From: CALCKU01 sp964534845
GTDB lineage: Bacteria > Pseudomonadota > Alphaproteobacteria > Caulobacterales > Maricaulaceae
DNA length: 6,337 nt
Assembly: GCA_964534845.1 (NCBI GenBank)
Contig: CAZHPV010000093.1
Span: forward strand, 1-6,337
Reading direction: 5' to 3'
The translations under genes and the position numbers were made by a program. The notes below the pieces were generated by a model that was not told where the DNA came from, made no database searches, and saw only the letters and a program-made list of their open reading frames with translations. Of this stretch, positions 1 to 6,337 are shown one piece after another. Within the stretch, counting starts at the first letter, position 1. Each line of letters begins with the position of its first letter.

Positions 1-1790
1 CTTGCGGGGGATGCCATCTTCCCATTGAAGCCAATTGGAAAAAGCCCTCGCATAAATATGACGGCGGTGTGAGCCGAAATTATGCCACATATAACCCTCA
101 AGTCGCGCGCGATCAGATGTTCCAGCTTGGCAAACATCAAACCTCAAAAGGCAATACAACAGCCCCTATCAGATCAACCTCGGCGCTCGTATTATCGTCA
201 ACCAATTTGAACCGTGAACGCATTTACGTGCAACAGCCCCCTGTCTCTGCTGTAGGATTTTCCTCCCAAGCCTTTGCCCCGCATTTTCCGCACACAGTAC
301 GAAAGGAAGAAACCAAAACCTGTTCGGACTGCCACCTTTCAGATCAGGGTGACAATAATGCCATAATGTCCCAGCTTTTATTATTGGGCACTAATTATGT
401 AAACTTTGTCGGACTGCACGCTTATGTCGGAGGGGAAGGCAATCTCGAAGCCATACGGGTCACGGAGTGGGATGAGCCACAAAGTGTCTTTGGGTCATAT
501 CTACATAAATATGCTTATCCAGATTATTACAAAGCCCATGTCGAAAAAAATCAGCGCGAATTGATAAATTGGAAACGCGGCAAAATTTTCGATACCGAGA
601 ATAAATGGTCCGGTGAAACTGGCGCTATTGAAGAGATCGCAAATGTAACTCAGAAAACGGGCGGCGACGTAAACTGCCTACAATTACGCGGTGAATATTT
701 ATATGTCGCAGAAGGCAAAGGCGGCTTCCGCGTCTATGATGTAGCGTCTATCGCTAATAAGGGTATTTCGGAGCGTATTGTCGCCTCTCCTTTCTCCGAA
801 CTCGGACATGATACGAATGTTGAAACCCCTGATGCGAGTTGCATGGCTCTGCCAACCAATCAGCCTATAAACCCCGCAAAGAATACGCCTGAAATGCAAG
901 AAGCCAATCAGGAACAGCCCTTTCACCCTTTATATAATTATGCGGTCGTTACGGATAGACAAGACGGGTTGATACTCGTCAATGTTAATACACTTGCTGA
1001 CGGAGAGCCGCGCAATAATCATCTTAAACGCGCACTTACCTGGAATCCGGGCGGCGTTTTGAACGACGCAAGACATGTCACCCTCGCCGGGCATTTTGCC
1101 TATATAACCACAAAAGATGGTTTGGCTGTTATTGACCTTAACGACCCACTAAACCCGGTTCACAAGACAACGTTACCGCTTAATGACGCCCGACAGTCCG
1201 ATATACAATTTCGCTATCTCTGGGTCACTGATAGTGAGGGACTCAAATTATTTGACGTCACGCAGCTTGACGCCCCCAAAGCCGTTCCACAGGCCTCATT
1301 TTCCATGAAAAATGCAAATGGCCTCTACCTAGCGCGTACCTATGCCTATGTCGCCGGCGGGGAAGAAGGGCTTGTTATTATCGATATTGAGAAGCCTGAA
1401 GCGCCCAGATTATATATGCGCGAAACCTTCAATGGCAGCATGACTGACGTTCGCGATGTGATTGTCGGAGCCACCAATGCCTCTCTCTTTGCTTATGTTG
1501 CCGATGGCGCGGCAGGATTGAAAGTCATACAGCTTACCAGCCCTGACAGTCAGCCGAATTTCTACGGATTTTCGCCTGAGCCCAAACCCGAACTTATCGC
1601 CTATAAACGGACTAAAAAACCGGCACTCGCTCTATCAAAAGGAATAGACCGTGACCGTGCAGTCGATGAGAGCGGTCATCAAATGGCCGTGTTTGGACGA
1701 CTGGGGTCAAGGCCGTTTACCCGCAGTGAGATGGAAGGATTATTCTTAAAACCAAATGGAGACCCCTTTTTCGTCAACGATAAACCCTAA
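1..1790 (+). CDS. Multiheme c-type cytochrome with C-terminal LVIVD-repeat propeller (5' partial)
   Basis: C-terminal part of a probable periplasmic or outer-surface electron-transfer protein. A GTG start is possible at 69, but the same frame is open to the left edge (first full codon at 3) and reads CGGCH at 3-17, a CXXCH heme-attachment site, so the true start lies outside the window. Numbering from the GTG, a second CXXCH (CSDCH) is at residues 85-89. It follows several histidines (H23, H72, H75) that could be distal heme ligands. From about residue 199 to 492 there are six repeats ending in patterns such as GLAVIDL, GLKLFDV and GLVIIDI, typical of the LVIVD repeat, which usually builds a beta-propeller. 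The repeats lie near 199-228, 284-309, 332-361, 372-401, 415-444 and 461-492. The last 80 residues are unassigned. The signal peptide and any further hemes would be upstream. The partner and substrate are unknown. Confidence 0.85.
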   Translation, partial: CGGCHLPIEANWKKPSHKYDGGVSRNYATYNPQVARDQMFQLGKHQTSKGNTTAPIRSTSALVLSSTNLNRERIYVQQPPVSAVGFSSQAFAPHFPHTVRKEETKTCSDCHLSDQGDNNAIMSQLLLLGTNYVNFVGLHAYVGGEGNLEAIRVTEWDEPQSVFGSYLHKYAYPDYYKAHVEKNQRELINWKRGKIFDTENKWSGETGAIEEIANVTQKTGGDVNCLQLRGEYLYVAEGKGGFRVYDVASIANKGISERIVASPFSELGHDTNVETPDASCMALPTNQPINPAKNTPEMQEANQEQPFHPLYNYAVVTDRQDGLILVNVNTLADGEPRNNHLKRALTWNPGGVLNDARHVTLAGHFAYITTKDGLAVIDLNDPLNPVHKTTLPLNDARQSDIQFRYLWVTDSEGLKLFDVTQLDAPKAVPQASFSMKNANGLYLARTYAYVAGGEEGLVIIDIEKPEAPRLYMRETFNGSMTDVRDVIVGATNASLFAYVADGAAGLKVIQLTSPDSQPNFYGFSPEPKPELIAYKRTKKPALALSKGIDRDRAVDESGHQMAVFGRLGSRPFTRSEMEGLFLKPNGDPFFVNDKP

Positions 1791-1861
1791 CCAGAATACA
1801 CCGTCGAACGGAGAAGAGACATTTCATTCAAATCAAATAAAGTGCTTAGCGTTAAAACCCT

Positions 1862-2707
1862 ATGTTAATCGTTCAATTGACAGATATACATATTGGATTT
1901 GACGGCCCTGACAAATTCGATCGCAATGCCGCTCGGTTTGAAAAAGCCATAGCTCACATAAATGCACTATCCGTTAAGCCTGATCTAATTCTAGCAACAG
2001 GTGATCTGATTGAGGGCGGGAATGGCTGGGCCTATGGCCGCGCAAAAGCCCTGCTGGAGAAAATTGACATCCCGCAATATTACACCATGGGTAACCATGA
2101 CGACAGGGACGCTTTTGAGGCGGTTTTTAAAACCGGGCTTATGGAAAACGGGTTCTTGAATTTCACGATTGAAGACTATGACTTGAGAATCATCGTGGTT
2201 GATACGCTCCAAGAAGGGTTACACGGTGGTGCGTTTTGTGAATACCGGGCCGACTGGCTTTCACGGAAACTGGCAGAACAGCCTAAGCGGCCAACACTTA
2301 TCGCAATGCACCATCCTCCCATAGATACCGGAATTGGCTGGCTAACAGCCTCGCCCGAGGATAATTGGGTCAAACGCTTCAAGACCGTTATTGAACCTCA
2401 CACAAATATCGTCCAGATAATCGCTGGCCATATCCACCGCAATATTACGCAGCGTTTCGCGCACACATATGTCACTGTGGCCCAACCCATTGCCCCGAAA
2501 GTCGCGCTAAACCTAGCCCCGATAGACCCTGATATTCCAGATAACCGTGTTCTCCTGACGGACGCTATAGGCGGCTATTGCCTGCATCAATGGAAAGAGG
2601 GTTCGCTAACAACCCATTTCGTCAATATTTCCAATGCCGAGCCAATTTTGCGGTATGACCAAGACCACGCATGGATTGTACGCCACGCTTTGGACATGGA
2701 CTATTAG
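1862..2707 (+). CDS. Calcineurin-like metallophosphoesterase, CpdA-type class III phosphodiesterase
   Basis: A 281-residue cytoplasmic metal-dependent phosphoesterase with no signal peptide. The metallophosphoesterase motifs appear in order: DIH (D8, H10) at the end of the first strand, GDL (D48), GNHDDR (N78, H79), MHHPP (H150/H151) and GHIH (H190, H192). These would hold the two-metal centre. GNHDDR is characteristic of class III cyclic-nucleotide phosphodiesterases such as E. coli CpdA and mycobacterial Rv0805. Cyclic AMP hydrolysis is therefore plausible, but substrate range varies widely in this family. The length is close to that of CpdA. The ATG at 1862 is the earliest start possible, since a TAA in the same frame lies at 1853-1855, and it falls just before the first beta strand as expected. 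I see no Shine-Dalgarno sequence close to it; a GGAG lies more than 40 bases upstream. It follows the cytochrome by 71 bases and could be read through from it. Confidence 0.9.
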   Translation: MLIVQLTDIHIGFDGPDKFDRNAARFEKAIAHINALSVKPDLILATGDLIEGGNGWAYGRAKALLEKIDIPQYYTMGNHDDRDAFEAVFKTGLMENGFLNFTIEDYDLRIIVVDTLQEGLHGGAFCEYRADWLSRKLAEQPKRPTLIAMHHPPIDTGIGWLTASPEDNWVKRFKTVIEPHTNIVQIIAGHIHRNITQRFAHTYVTVAQPIAPKVALNLAPIDPDIPDNRVLLTDAIGGYCLHQWKEGSLTTHFVNISNAEPILRYDQDHAWIVRHALDMDY

Positions 2708-2745
2708 CCCGCCAGCCTGTGCCTTGGGCCAATAAGCCCCGCTTC

Positions 2746-3225
2746 TTACCATTTACCGTTATTGGCCATACTCGCCCACGGCTCTTGCGGCTCCAACCGC
2801 TCACCCGATTGTAAAAGCTCGATACTGATATTATCCGGGCTGCGTATAAAGGCCATATGGCCGTCGCGCGGGGGACGGTTAATCGTAACCCCGATAGCCT
2901 GCAACCGGCGACAAGCTTCATATACATTCTCTACGCGGTAGGCTAGGTGTCCGAAATTCCGTCCCTCGCCGTAATCCTCGACATTACCGTTCTCGTCAGG
3001 CCAGTTATATGTCAGCTCTATCATCGGAAGGCCTGAGGGCATGGCCGGATCTGAAGCGGTAGGCTTACGTCTCTGGACATCTTTTGGGCTGGCCAGAAAG
3101 ACAAGGGTAAACCGCCCCTTTTCATTGTCTACGCGCCGGACTTCTTGAAGTCCCAAACCTTCACAATAAAATTTCAGGCTCGCATCCATATCCTTGACCC
3201 GAACCATTGTGTGTAAATATTCCAT
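2746..3225 (-). CDS. gloA: Lactoylglutathione lyase (glyoxalase I)
   Basis: A 159-residue cytosolic enzyme that isomerises the hemithioacetal of methylglyoxal and glutathione to S-lactoylglutathione, the first step of methylglyoxal detoxification. Two vicinal-oxygen-chelate modules can be seen. The first opens with YLHTMVRVKDMDASLKFY and the second with NFGHLAYRV. The four expected metal ligands are present: H5, E70 (MIEL), H93 (FGHLAY) and E136 (ISIELL). The ATG at 3225 is preferred because the family begins directly at this strand and a GGAT lies about eight bases upstream. The frame continues to a TTG at 3285, but the extra 20 residues are basic and unlike the family. The last 20 residues extend slightly past the usual end. 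The gene lies 96 bases downstream of a small membrane-protein gene on the same strand and could be co-transcribed with it. Confidence 0.93.
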   Translation of the reverse strand: MEYLHTMVRVKDMDASLKFYCEGLGLQEVRRVDNEKGRFTLVFLASPKDVQRRKPTASDPAMPSGLPMIELTYNWPDENGNVEDYGEGRNFGHLAYRVENVYEACRRLQAIGVTINRPPRDGHMAFIRSPDNISIELLQSGERLEPQEPWASMANNGKW

Positions 3226-3321
3226 ATACGCTATCCGTTTTAATTCTGTGTGCGCAGACCTACCACCTCTTTTACAGGGGTGCAAATTCGACAGAGATCA
3301 AAAGCTAAAGAGATAAAGCGA

Positions 3322-3720
3322 TTATCCGGCGTGTGCCGCCTTGCGCAACATCAAGCCGCTCACCAGCAATAACACACCCGCCGTGCTCATAATATAAACG
3401 CCCAGAAACAGGCCCGCAGATACAAAGGTAACCAAGGCGTCGAGTAGCATCATAATCCCGAAGGCAATCAAAATCGCCGCGCAGGCTTTGGATTTATATT
3501 GCGCGAGTCCCAGTGATAAAAACCCGACAAACGCCCAATGCACAGACGGTATGGTCCACATAACGGGCAAGGTCATCTTGAAAAACTCGGACTCTATGCC
3601 GGACACGGCCGCCTTGGCGCCAGCCAGCCCTGTCATATGAAAGGCCGCACCCGCGATGAGGACAAGGCCGCCCAGCAGGGCCGTGATTTTAATGGCGGGT
3701 GAGGTCATGAGGTAAGGCAT
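3322..3720 (-). CDS. Small four-helix membrane protein of unknown function
   Basis: A 132-residue hydrophobic protein I cannot assign to a named family. Four transmembrane segments are predicted by eye at about residues 10-32, 53-73, 78-100 and 103-125. A short amphipathic stretch (40-52) lies between the first two, and the basic end LRKAAHAG follows the last. Both termini would be on the same side of the inner membrane. Conspicuous polar or aromatic residues near the helices are H28, W55, H61 and W62. Two starts are possible: M1 at 3720 and M5 at 3708. An AAGGA sequence abuts M1 with no spacing but sits 11 bases before M5, so M5 may be the real start; a promoter predicted just upstream also leaves too short a leader for M1. 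It is the upstream gene of a possible pair with gloA, but this does not establish a role in aldehyde detoxification. Confidence 0.75.
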   Translation of the reverse strand: MPYLMTSPAIKITALLGGLVLIAGAAFHMTGLAGAKAAVSGIESEFFKMTLPVMWTIPSVHWAFVGFLSLGLAQYKSKACAAILIAFGIMMLLDALVTFVSAGLFLGVYIMSTAGVLLLVSGLMLRKAAHAG

Positions 3721-3968
3721 CCTTATTTTAGCAAGAATATACCATGCTTTTTAAACGGCGTCACCTGATAGGGGATGGCCTGAAGGCGCAAGCTCGAAAG
3801 CCCTAATCAGAGCCGCAAACCCCACGCATAAATCTTTCATGAGAGAGGCTACATTAAAACCGCGATGAATGGGGGCTGACTTTTGGGTTTACTCGATGGA
3901 GGTTTGGTCACGAGGCGAATCTGTATTACAGCATTTAATACAAAAAATTCAAGTGATGAGACAGACGA
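3721..3968. other. Intergenic region between divergent genes, left flank of the AT-rich insertion
   Basis: This 248-base spacer separates the leftward membrane-protein gene from the rightward SIR2-like gene. Its left half is of ordinary composition and carries the proposed leftward promoter. From about 3920 the sequence becomes AT-rich and merges into the SIR2-like gene, so the left border of the foreign segment probably lies near 3880-3925. I found no tRNA, convincing inverted repeat, insertion-sequence end or clear rightward promoter. No long open frame fills it. Confidence 0.5.
3736..3764 (-). promoter_or_regulatory. Possible sigma-70-type promoter for the membrane protein / gloA pair
   Basis: On the minus strand a GTGACG (3764-3759, four of six matches to TTGACA) and a TATATT (3741-3736, five of six matches to TATAAT) are separated by exactly 17 bases. 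Transcription would start around 3729, leaving a leader of roughly 20 bases to the ATG at 3708 and containing the AAGGA ribosome-binding sequence. This was found by eye; no transcript data support it. Confidence 0.4.
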
Positions 3969-5045
3969 ATGTTCGACAAGAAAACAGTGGTTATTGTTGG
4001 TGCAGGTGGAAGTGTAGATTTTGGCTTACCTTCAGGAGCTGAGGTATACACAAATCTATTAAATGAAAAACTTAACACCGATATTCCTAATTATAATATA
4101 GAAAGAGACCTCTTTACAGGAGGGTTTGCAAAATTCTTATTGGCGCACCAGGAAACAAAATTATTTAATCAATTAGATGAGTTTATAAAAGCTGTGGACG
4201 AAGATTCATATGCAGATTCAATTGACTTATTTGCATCCAGCTATCCGGCATTTACTGAAATATCAAAATTATATTCAACTTGGTCCATACATAATAAAAT
4301 ATATGAAAAAAAACTTCCAAGACATGTGAGTCGCGGATACCATCAAGATTATGACTCATCATATTTATCACCGACAAATATATGGCATCGCGAACCCATT
4401 CCAAGTCAGGGTGAAAAAAAGCCGATAAAAAATTGGATGTCGGCCTTATTAAGAAAACACTTGGAAGACGAAAGTGAGACCCCAAGCAATTTTAAAAATA
4501 ATTTGAAAATCGTAACTTTTAATTATGATACAATAATCGAAGATTTTTTTTGTGAATCCATAAAAAAAATACCAAAATTTAAAGATATGGCTAATCAATT
4601 AATTCCTGAAATTTTTCACGTTTATGGCTCTTTCAATAAGCCCAAAGAGAGGCCATCGTCATATTCAATAATCCAACAGGCCAAAGAAATATCATACATG
4701 AATGATATTTCACCGAAGCAAAAAGAAAACCTGCAGTCAATCAGGGAAGTAATGCTTAAGGCGGAATGTATTTTTATAGTTGGTTTCGACGCAGCAAGAC
4801 AAAATAGTGAAAGAATTGAACTAGAAAAATCTAAAGCATGGAAGTATGCTTTAAATTACAATGATGATGCAGGATTAAATAATAGGCTAAGAGACATAGG
4901 TGTTCCATCAGAAAACATAATGACTGGAAAAACATCTATCCCATGGAGCCAATCCTTTTTTCAACAAGCTGACGGAATAGCAAAACCTTTATTAGTCGCA
5001 TCGCGATTGCGGCGTGAAGGGGCTAACAAGCCTAGCCTAAATTAA
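3969..5045 (+). CDS. Stand-alone SIR2-like (sirtuin fold) protein, candidate antiphage NADase
   Basis: A 358-residue probably cytosolic protein. Sirtuin-fold signatures appear in order: VVIVGAGGSVDFGLPSG (residues 7-23), the glycine-rich Rossmann loop that contacts NAD; a SIDLF segment (84-88) of the kind found in bacterial SIR2-like families; TFNYD (183-187), with N185 at the position of the conserved catalytic asparagine; HVYGS (217-221), in place of the usual HG motif; and IFIVGFDAARQNSERI (268-283), the late Rossmann strand with its GF-D-N pattern. No zinc-binding cysteines are present, so protein deacetylation is unlikely. Related SIR2 domains in Thoeris ThsA, DSR1/DSR2 and SIR2-Argonaute systems bind ADP-ribose signals or destroy NAD during phage infection; a similar role here is inference. 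The ATG at 3969 is the earliest start, as TGA lies in frame at 3957. The ribosome-binding site is weak. Composition is strikingly AT-rich with several 7-8 base homopolymers, suggesting recent transfer. No partner gene adjoins it. Confidence 0.82.
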   Translation: MFDKKTVVIVGAGGSVDFGLPSGAEVYTNLLNEKLNTDIPNYNIERDLFTGGFAKFLLAHQETKLFNQLDEFIKAVDEDSYADSIDLFASSYPAFTEISKLYSTWSIHNKIYEKKLPRHVSRGYHQDYDSSYLSPTNIWHREPIPSQGEKKPIKNWMSALLRKHLEDESETPSNFKNNLKIVTFNYDTIIEDFFCESIKKIPKFKDMANQLIPEIFHVYGSFNKPKERPSSYSIIQQAKEISYMNDISPKQKENLQSIREVMLKAECIFIVGFDAARQNSERIELEKSKAWKYALNYNDDAGLNNRLRDIGVPSENIMTGKTSIPWSQSFFQQADGIAKPLLVASRLRREGANKPSLN

Positions 5046-5659
5046 TCAAAGACCGCCAAACCTAACTTAACCGCGGGCCGCGCCTCAATGCGCTTCAGCC
5101 AGCCGCGCACATTAGGATAGTCCGTGAGGTCGAAGCCAAAATAGTCTGGCGCGCGGCCCAACCAGCCGAAATTCATAATATCGGCGATGGAGTAGTCCCC
5201 CGCGAGATAGTCGGCCTTGGCCAAGGCCCCTTCCATGACGGAGACGAGGCGGTGGCTCTCGGCGTTAAAGCGCTCAAAGCTGGCGGTGTCGGATTGGCGC
5301 TTGGCATAGCCGGCCTGCCCCATATTCGGGCCTATGCCGCCCGTTTGGAAATAGGTCCATGCGATAGCCTCAATCCGCGCGGCAGGAGCCTTCGGCAGGA
5401 GCGCGCCAAAGGTCTCCGCCAGATAGAGCAAGACCGCGCCGCTCTCAAAGACGCGAATATCGCGGCCCTCTTTATGGTGGACAATGGCGGGGATACGGCC
5501 ATTGGGATTGACCGCGAGAAAGCTTGGCTGCTTTTGCTCGCGCGCGCCTAGGTCTAAGATTTTAAGCGTATAATCCGCGCCGCGCGCAAGGCCCAGCTCC
5601 GCCAAAGCAATGGTCAGTTTCACCCCATTGGGCGTATTGGCGGTGTAAGCTGTAATCAT
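5042..5659 (-). CDS. Glutathione S-transferase, YfcG/YghU-like (Nu class)
   Basis: A 205-residue cytosolic glutathione-dependent enzyme. The N-terminal thioredoxin-like domain shows TANTPNGVKL (residues 7-16), corresponding to the TPNG active-site segment of E. coli YfcG. It also has NPNGRIPAI with the cis-proline, and FESGAVLLYLAE, whose ES pair binds the glutathione gamma-glutamyl group. The helical C-terminal domain has TGGIGPNMGQ, matching the GG-GP-GQ segment of YfcG and YghU, and the N-capping box SIADI (about 157-161). Nu-class enzymes act as disulfide-bond oxidoreductases and peroxidases, so this is the likely activity. Length agrees with the family. The ATG at 5659 is natural for the first strand; the nearest purine-rich stretch, AGAGG, lies 13 bases upstream inside the preceding gene. 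Only six bases separate it from the upstream membrane-protein gene. Its stop interlocks with that of the SIR2-like gene over four bases. Confidence 0.92.
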   Translation of the reverse strand: MITAYTANTPNGVKLTIALAELGLARGADYTLKILDLGAREQKQPSFLAVNPNGRIPAIVHHKEGRDIRVFESGAVLLYLAETFGALLPKAPAARIEAIAWTYFQTGGIGPNMGQAGYAKRQSDTASFERFNAESHRLVSVMEGALAKADYLAGDYSIADIMNFGWLGRAPDYFGFDLTDYPNVRGWLKRIEARPAVKLGLAVFD

Positions 5660-5665
5660 CGCTAA

Positions 5666-6337
5666 TCAACCGCCTCTGTGCGTATGCGTAAGGGCGTCCT
5701 GTTGATAATTATAGACCAGCTGTAAAAACGCGTCCGGTTTCATTTTCACATCAAACGGCCCGAGCGATATATTTTTAACTTTGCCTTTAACAATTTTATC
5801 GGCGGTCAATAAATAGGTCTTGCTGCCAGATGCGGATATTTTCCTATATCCAATATTTGAAAGCTCACTCCACTTATGCGTCATATTGCGCCCCATAGTC
5901 GATAGGGTAATATGATCGGCCTCCAAAATTACTTTCGGACGCTTAACCAGCATTAACAGAGCTATCAAAAAACAGGCGGGGAAAAAGAGTAAATACCAGC
6001 CCCTATCTCCCGTAGAAAACATCCAGACAGACGCGGCCGCAAATAATCCAGAAATCACGTTCAATATGATGATTTTTATCAATGAGCCTTTCAGCTCAAC
6101 CGTTTCCGGATAGGGCGATCCACCCCCAGAGACGGCATTATTAGAGAGTGGGTTTTTGCTAGCGCAAGGATCAGTCGCGCCTGCTGGTTTGTTCGCCCAC
6201 ATGCTTTCGCGTAAGTGCGAATGTATGCCCTGAAAAACATTTATGTGCTTTTCTTTATCAGGCGTTTCCCACGCCTCATCCAGAAGCCGTGACACCATAG
6301 CGTCATAGTCACCACTAGAATCAGTCCCATATAAAAC
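5666..6337 (-). CDS. Two-helix membrane protein with probable bacterial PH-like domain (start uncertain, possibly partial)
   Basis: From the ATG at 6298 this encodes 210 residues, but the frame has no stop in the remaining 39 bases to the window edge, so the true start may lie outside. Residues 1-68 are polar, with a low-complexity linker ending in GGGSPYPETVELKGS. Two transmembrane segments follow at about 73-94 and 100-117, joined by a short turn (STGDRG). The segment from about 120 to 200 begins PKVILEADHITLS and contains HKWSELSNIGYRK, then alternating strands and a final helix (PDAFLQLVYNYQQ). This resembles the membrane-anchored PH-like domains seen in STM3941-type proteins, an assignment by pattern only. 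The soluble domain should face the cytoplasm. In-frame ATG codons at 6298 and 6202 are alternative starts, neither with a strong ribosome-binding site. It lies six bases upstream of the glutathione transferase gene and is probably in its operon. Function is unknown. Confidence 0.65.
   Translation of the reverse strand, partial: VLYGTDSSGDYDAMVSRLLDEAWETPDKEKHINVFQGIHSHLRESMWANKPAGATDPCASKNPLSNNAVSGGGSPYPETVELKGSLIKIIILNVISGLFAAASVWMFSTGDRGWYLLFFPACFLIALLMLVKRPKVILEADHITLSTMGRNMTHKWSELSNIGYRKISASGSKTYLLTADKIVKGKVKNISLGPFDVKMKPDAFLQLVYNYQQDALTHTHRGG

Noticed and set aside
2726..2739. GGGC/GCCC inverted repeat between the converging phosphoesterase and gloA genes, as a terminator
   Set aside because: The stem is only four base pairs and no T-run follows on either strand.
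3226..3285. Upstream extension of gloA to the TTG at 3285
   Set aside because: The added 20 residues are not like the family, TTG is a rare start, and the ATG at 3225 fits the first strand and has a better ribosome-binding position.
3896..4042. Small plus-strand open frame of 48 codons overlapping the start of the SIR2-like gene
   Set aside because: It has no ribosome-binding site. Its second half is just the SIR2-like gene read in another frame, giving an implausible run of tryptophans and cysteines.
3781..5042. Imperfect direct similarity between 3781-3807 and 5015-5041 (both start TGAAGG and end near CCTAA) as possible insertion borders
   Set aside because: By eye only about 16 of 27 positions match without gaps. 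That cannot be told from chance in a search of this kind, and the left copy lies well outside the AT-rich part.
3969..5045. Membership in a known multi-gene SIR2 system (Thoeris, SIR2-Argonaute, SIR2-HerA)
   Set aside because: Neither neighbour encodes a TIR, Argonaute/APAZ or HerA protein. The flanking genes are an unrelated membrane protein and a glutathione transferase.
5252..5551. Plus-strand open frame of 99 codons inside the transferase gene, and similar antisense frames inside the cytochrome, phosphoesterase and SIR2-like genes
   Set aside because: Each lies opposite a well-supported gene, lacks recognisable motifs and is explained by the reverse reading of that gene.

Overview
The window is a mosaic of ordinary chromosomal genes from a Gram-negative bacterium, interrupted by one AT-rich gene of foreign appearance. 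The c-type multiheme cytochrome, the GloA-type glyoxalase and the YfcG-like glutathione transferase fit a proteobacterium. A marine alphaproteobacterium of moderate GC content is my best guess, but nothing here proves it. Both window ends appear to cut through genes.

Left block, plus strand (1-2707). The first gene is the 3' part of a multiheme c-type cytochrome. Its frame is open to the left edge and contains a CXXCH heme site at 3-17, ahead of any possible start codon. A second CXXCH lies at 321-335, followed by about six LVIVD-type beta-propeller repeats. After 71 bases comes a calcineurin-like metallophosphoesterase with the GNHDDR signature of CpdA-type class III phosphodiesterases.

Middle block, minus strand (2746-3720). 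A small four-helix membrane protein lies upstream of a glyoxalase I (gloA) with all four metal ligands. They may share the sigma-70-like promoter I propose at 3736-3764.

Inserted block, plus strand (about 3900-5045). A single gene encodes a 358-residue SIR2-like protein. It is far more AT-rich than its surroundings: hand counts of two 60-base blocks give 17 and 13 G+C, against 36 in a block of the adjacent transferase gene. SIR2-like proteins of this kind are NAD-consuming effectors in several antiphage systems, so this is the best candidate for an undescribed defence gene. No Argonaute, HerA, TIR or NLR partner is visible. Its stop codon interlocks with that of the next gene through a shared TTAA.

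Right block, minus strand (5042-6337). A two-helix membrane protein with a probable bacterial PH-like domain is followed after six bases by a glutathione S-transferase, which suggests co-transcription. The frame of the membrane protein stays open to the right edge, so its start is uncertain.
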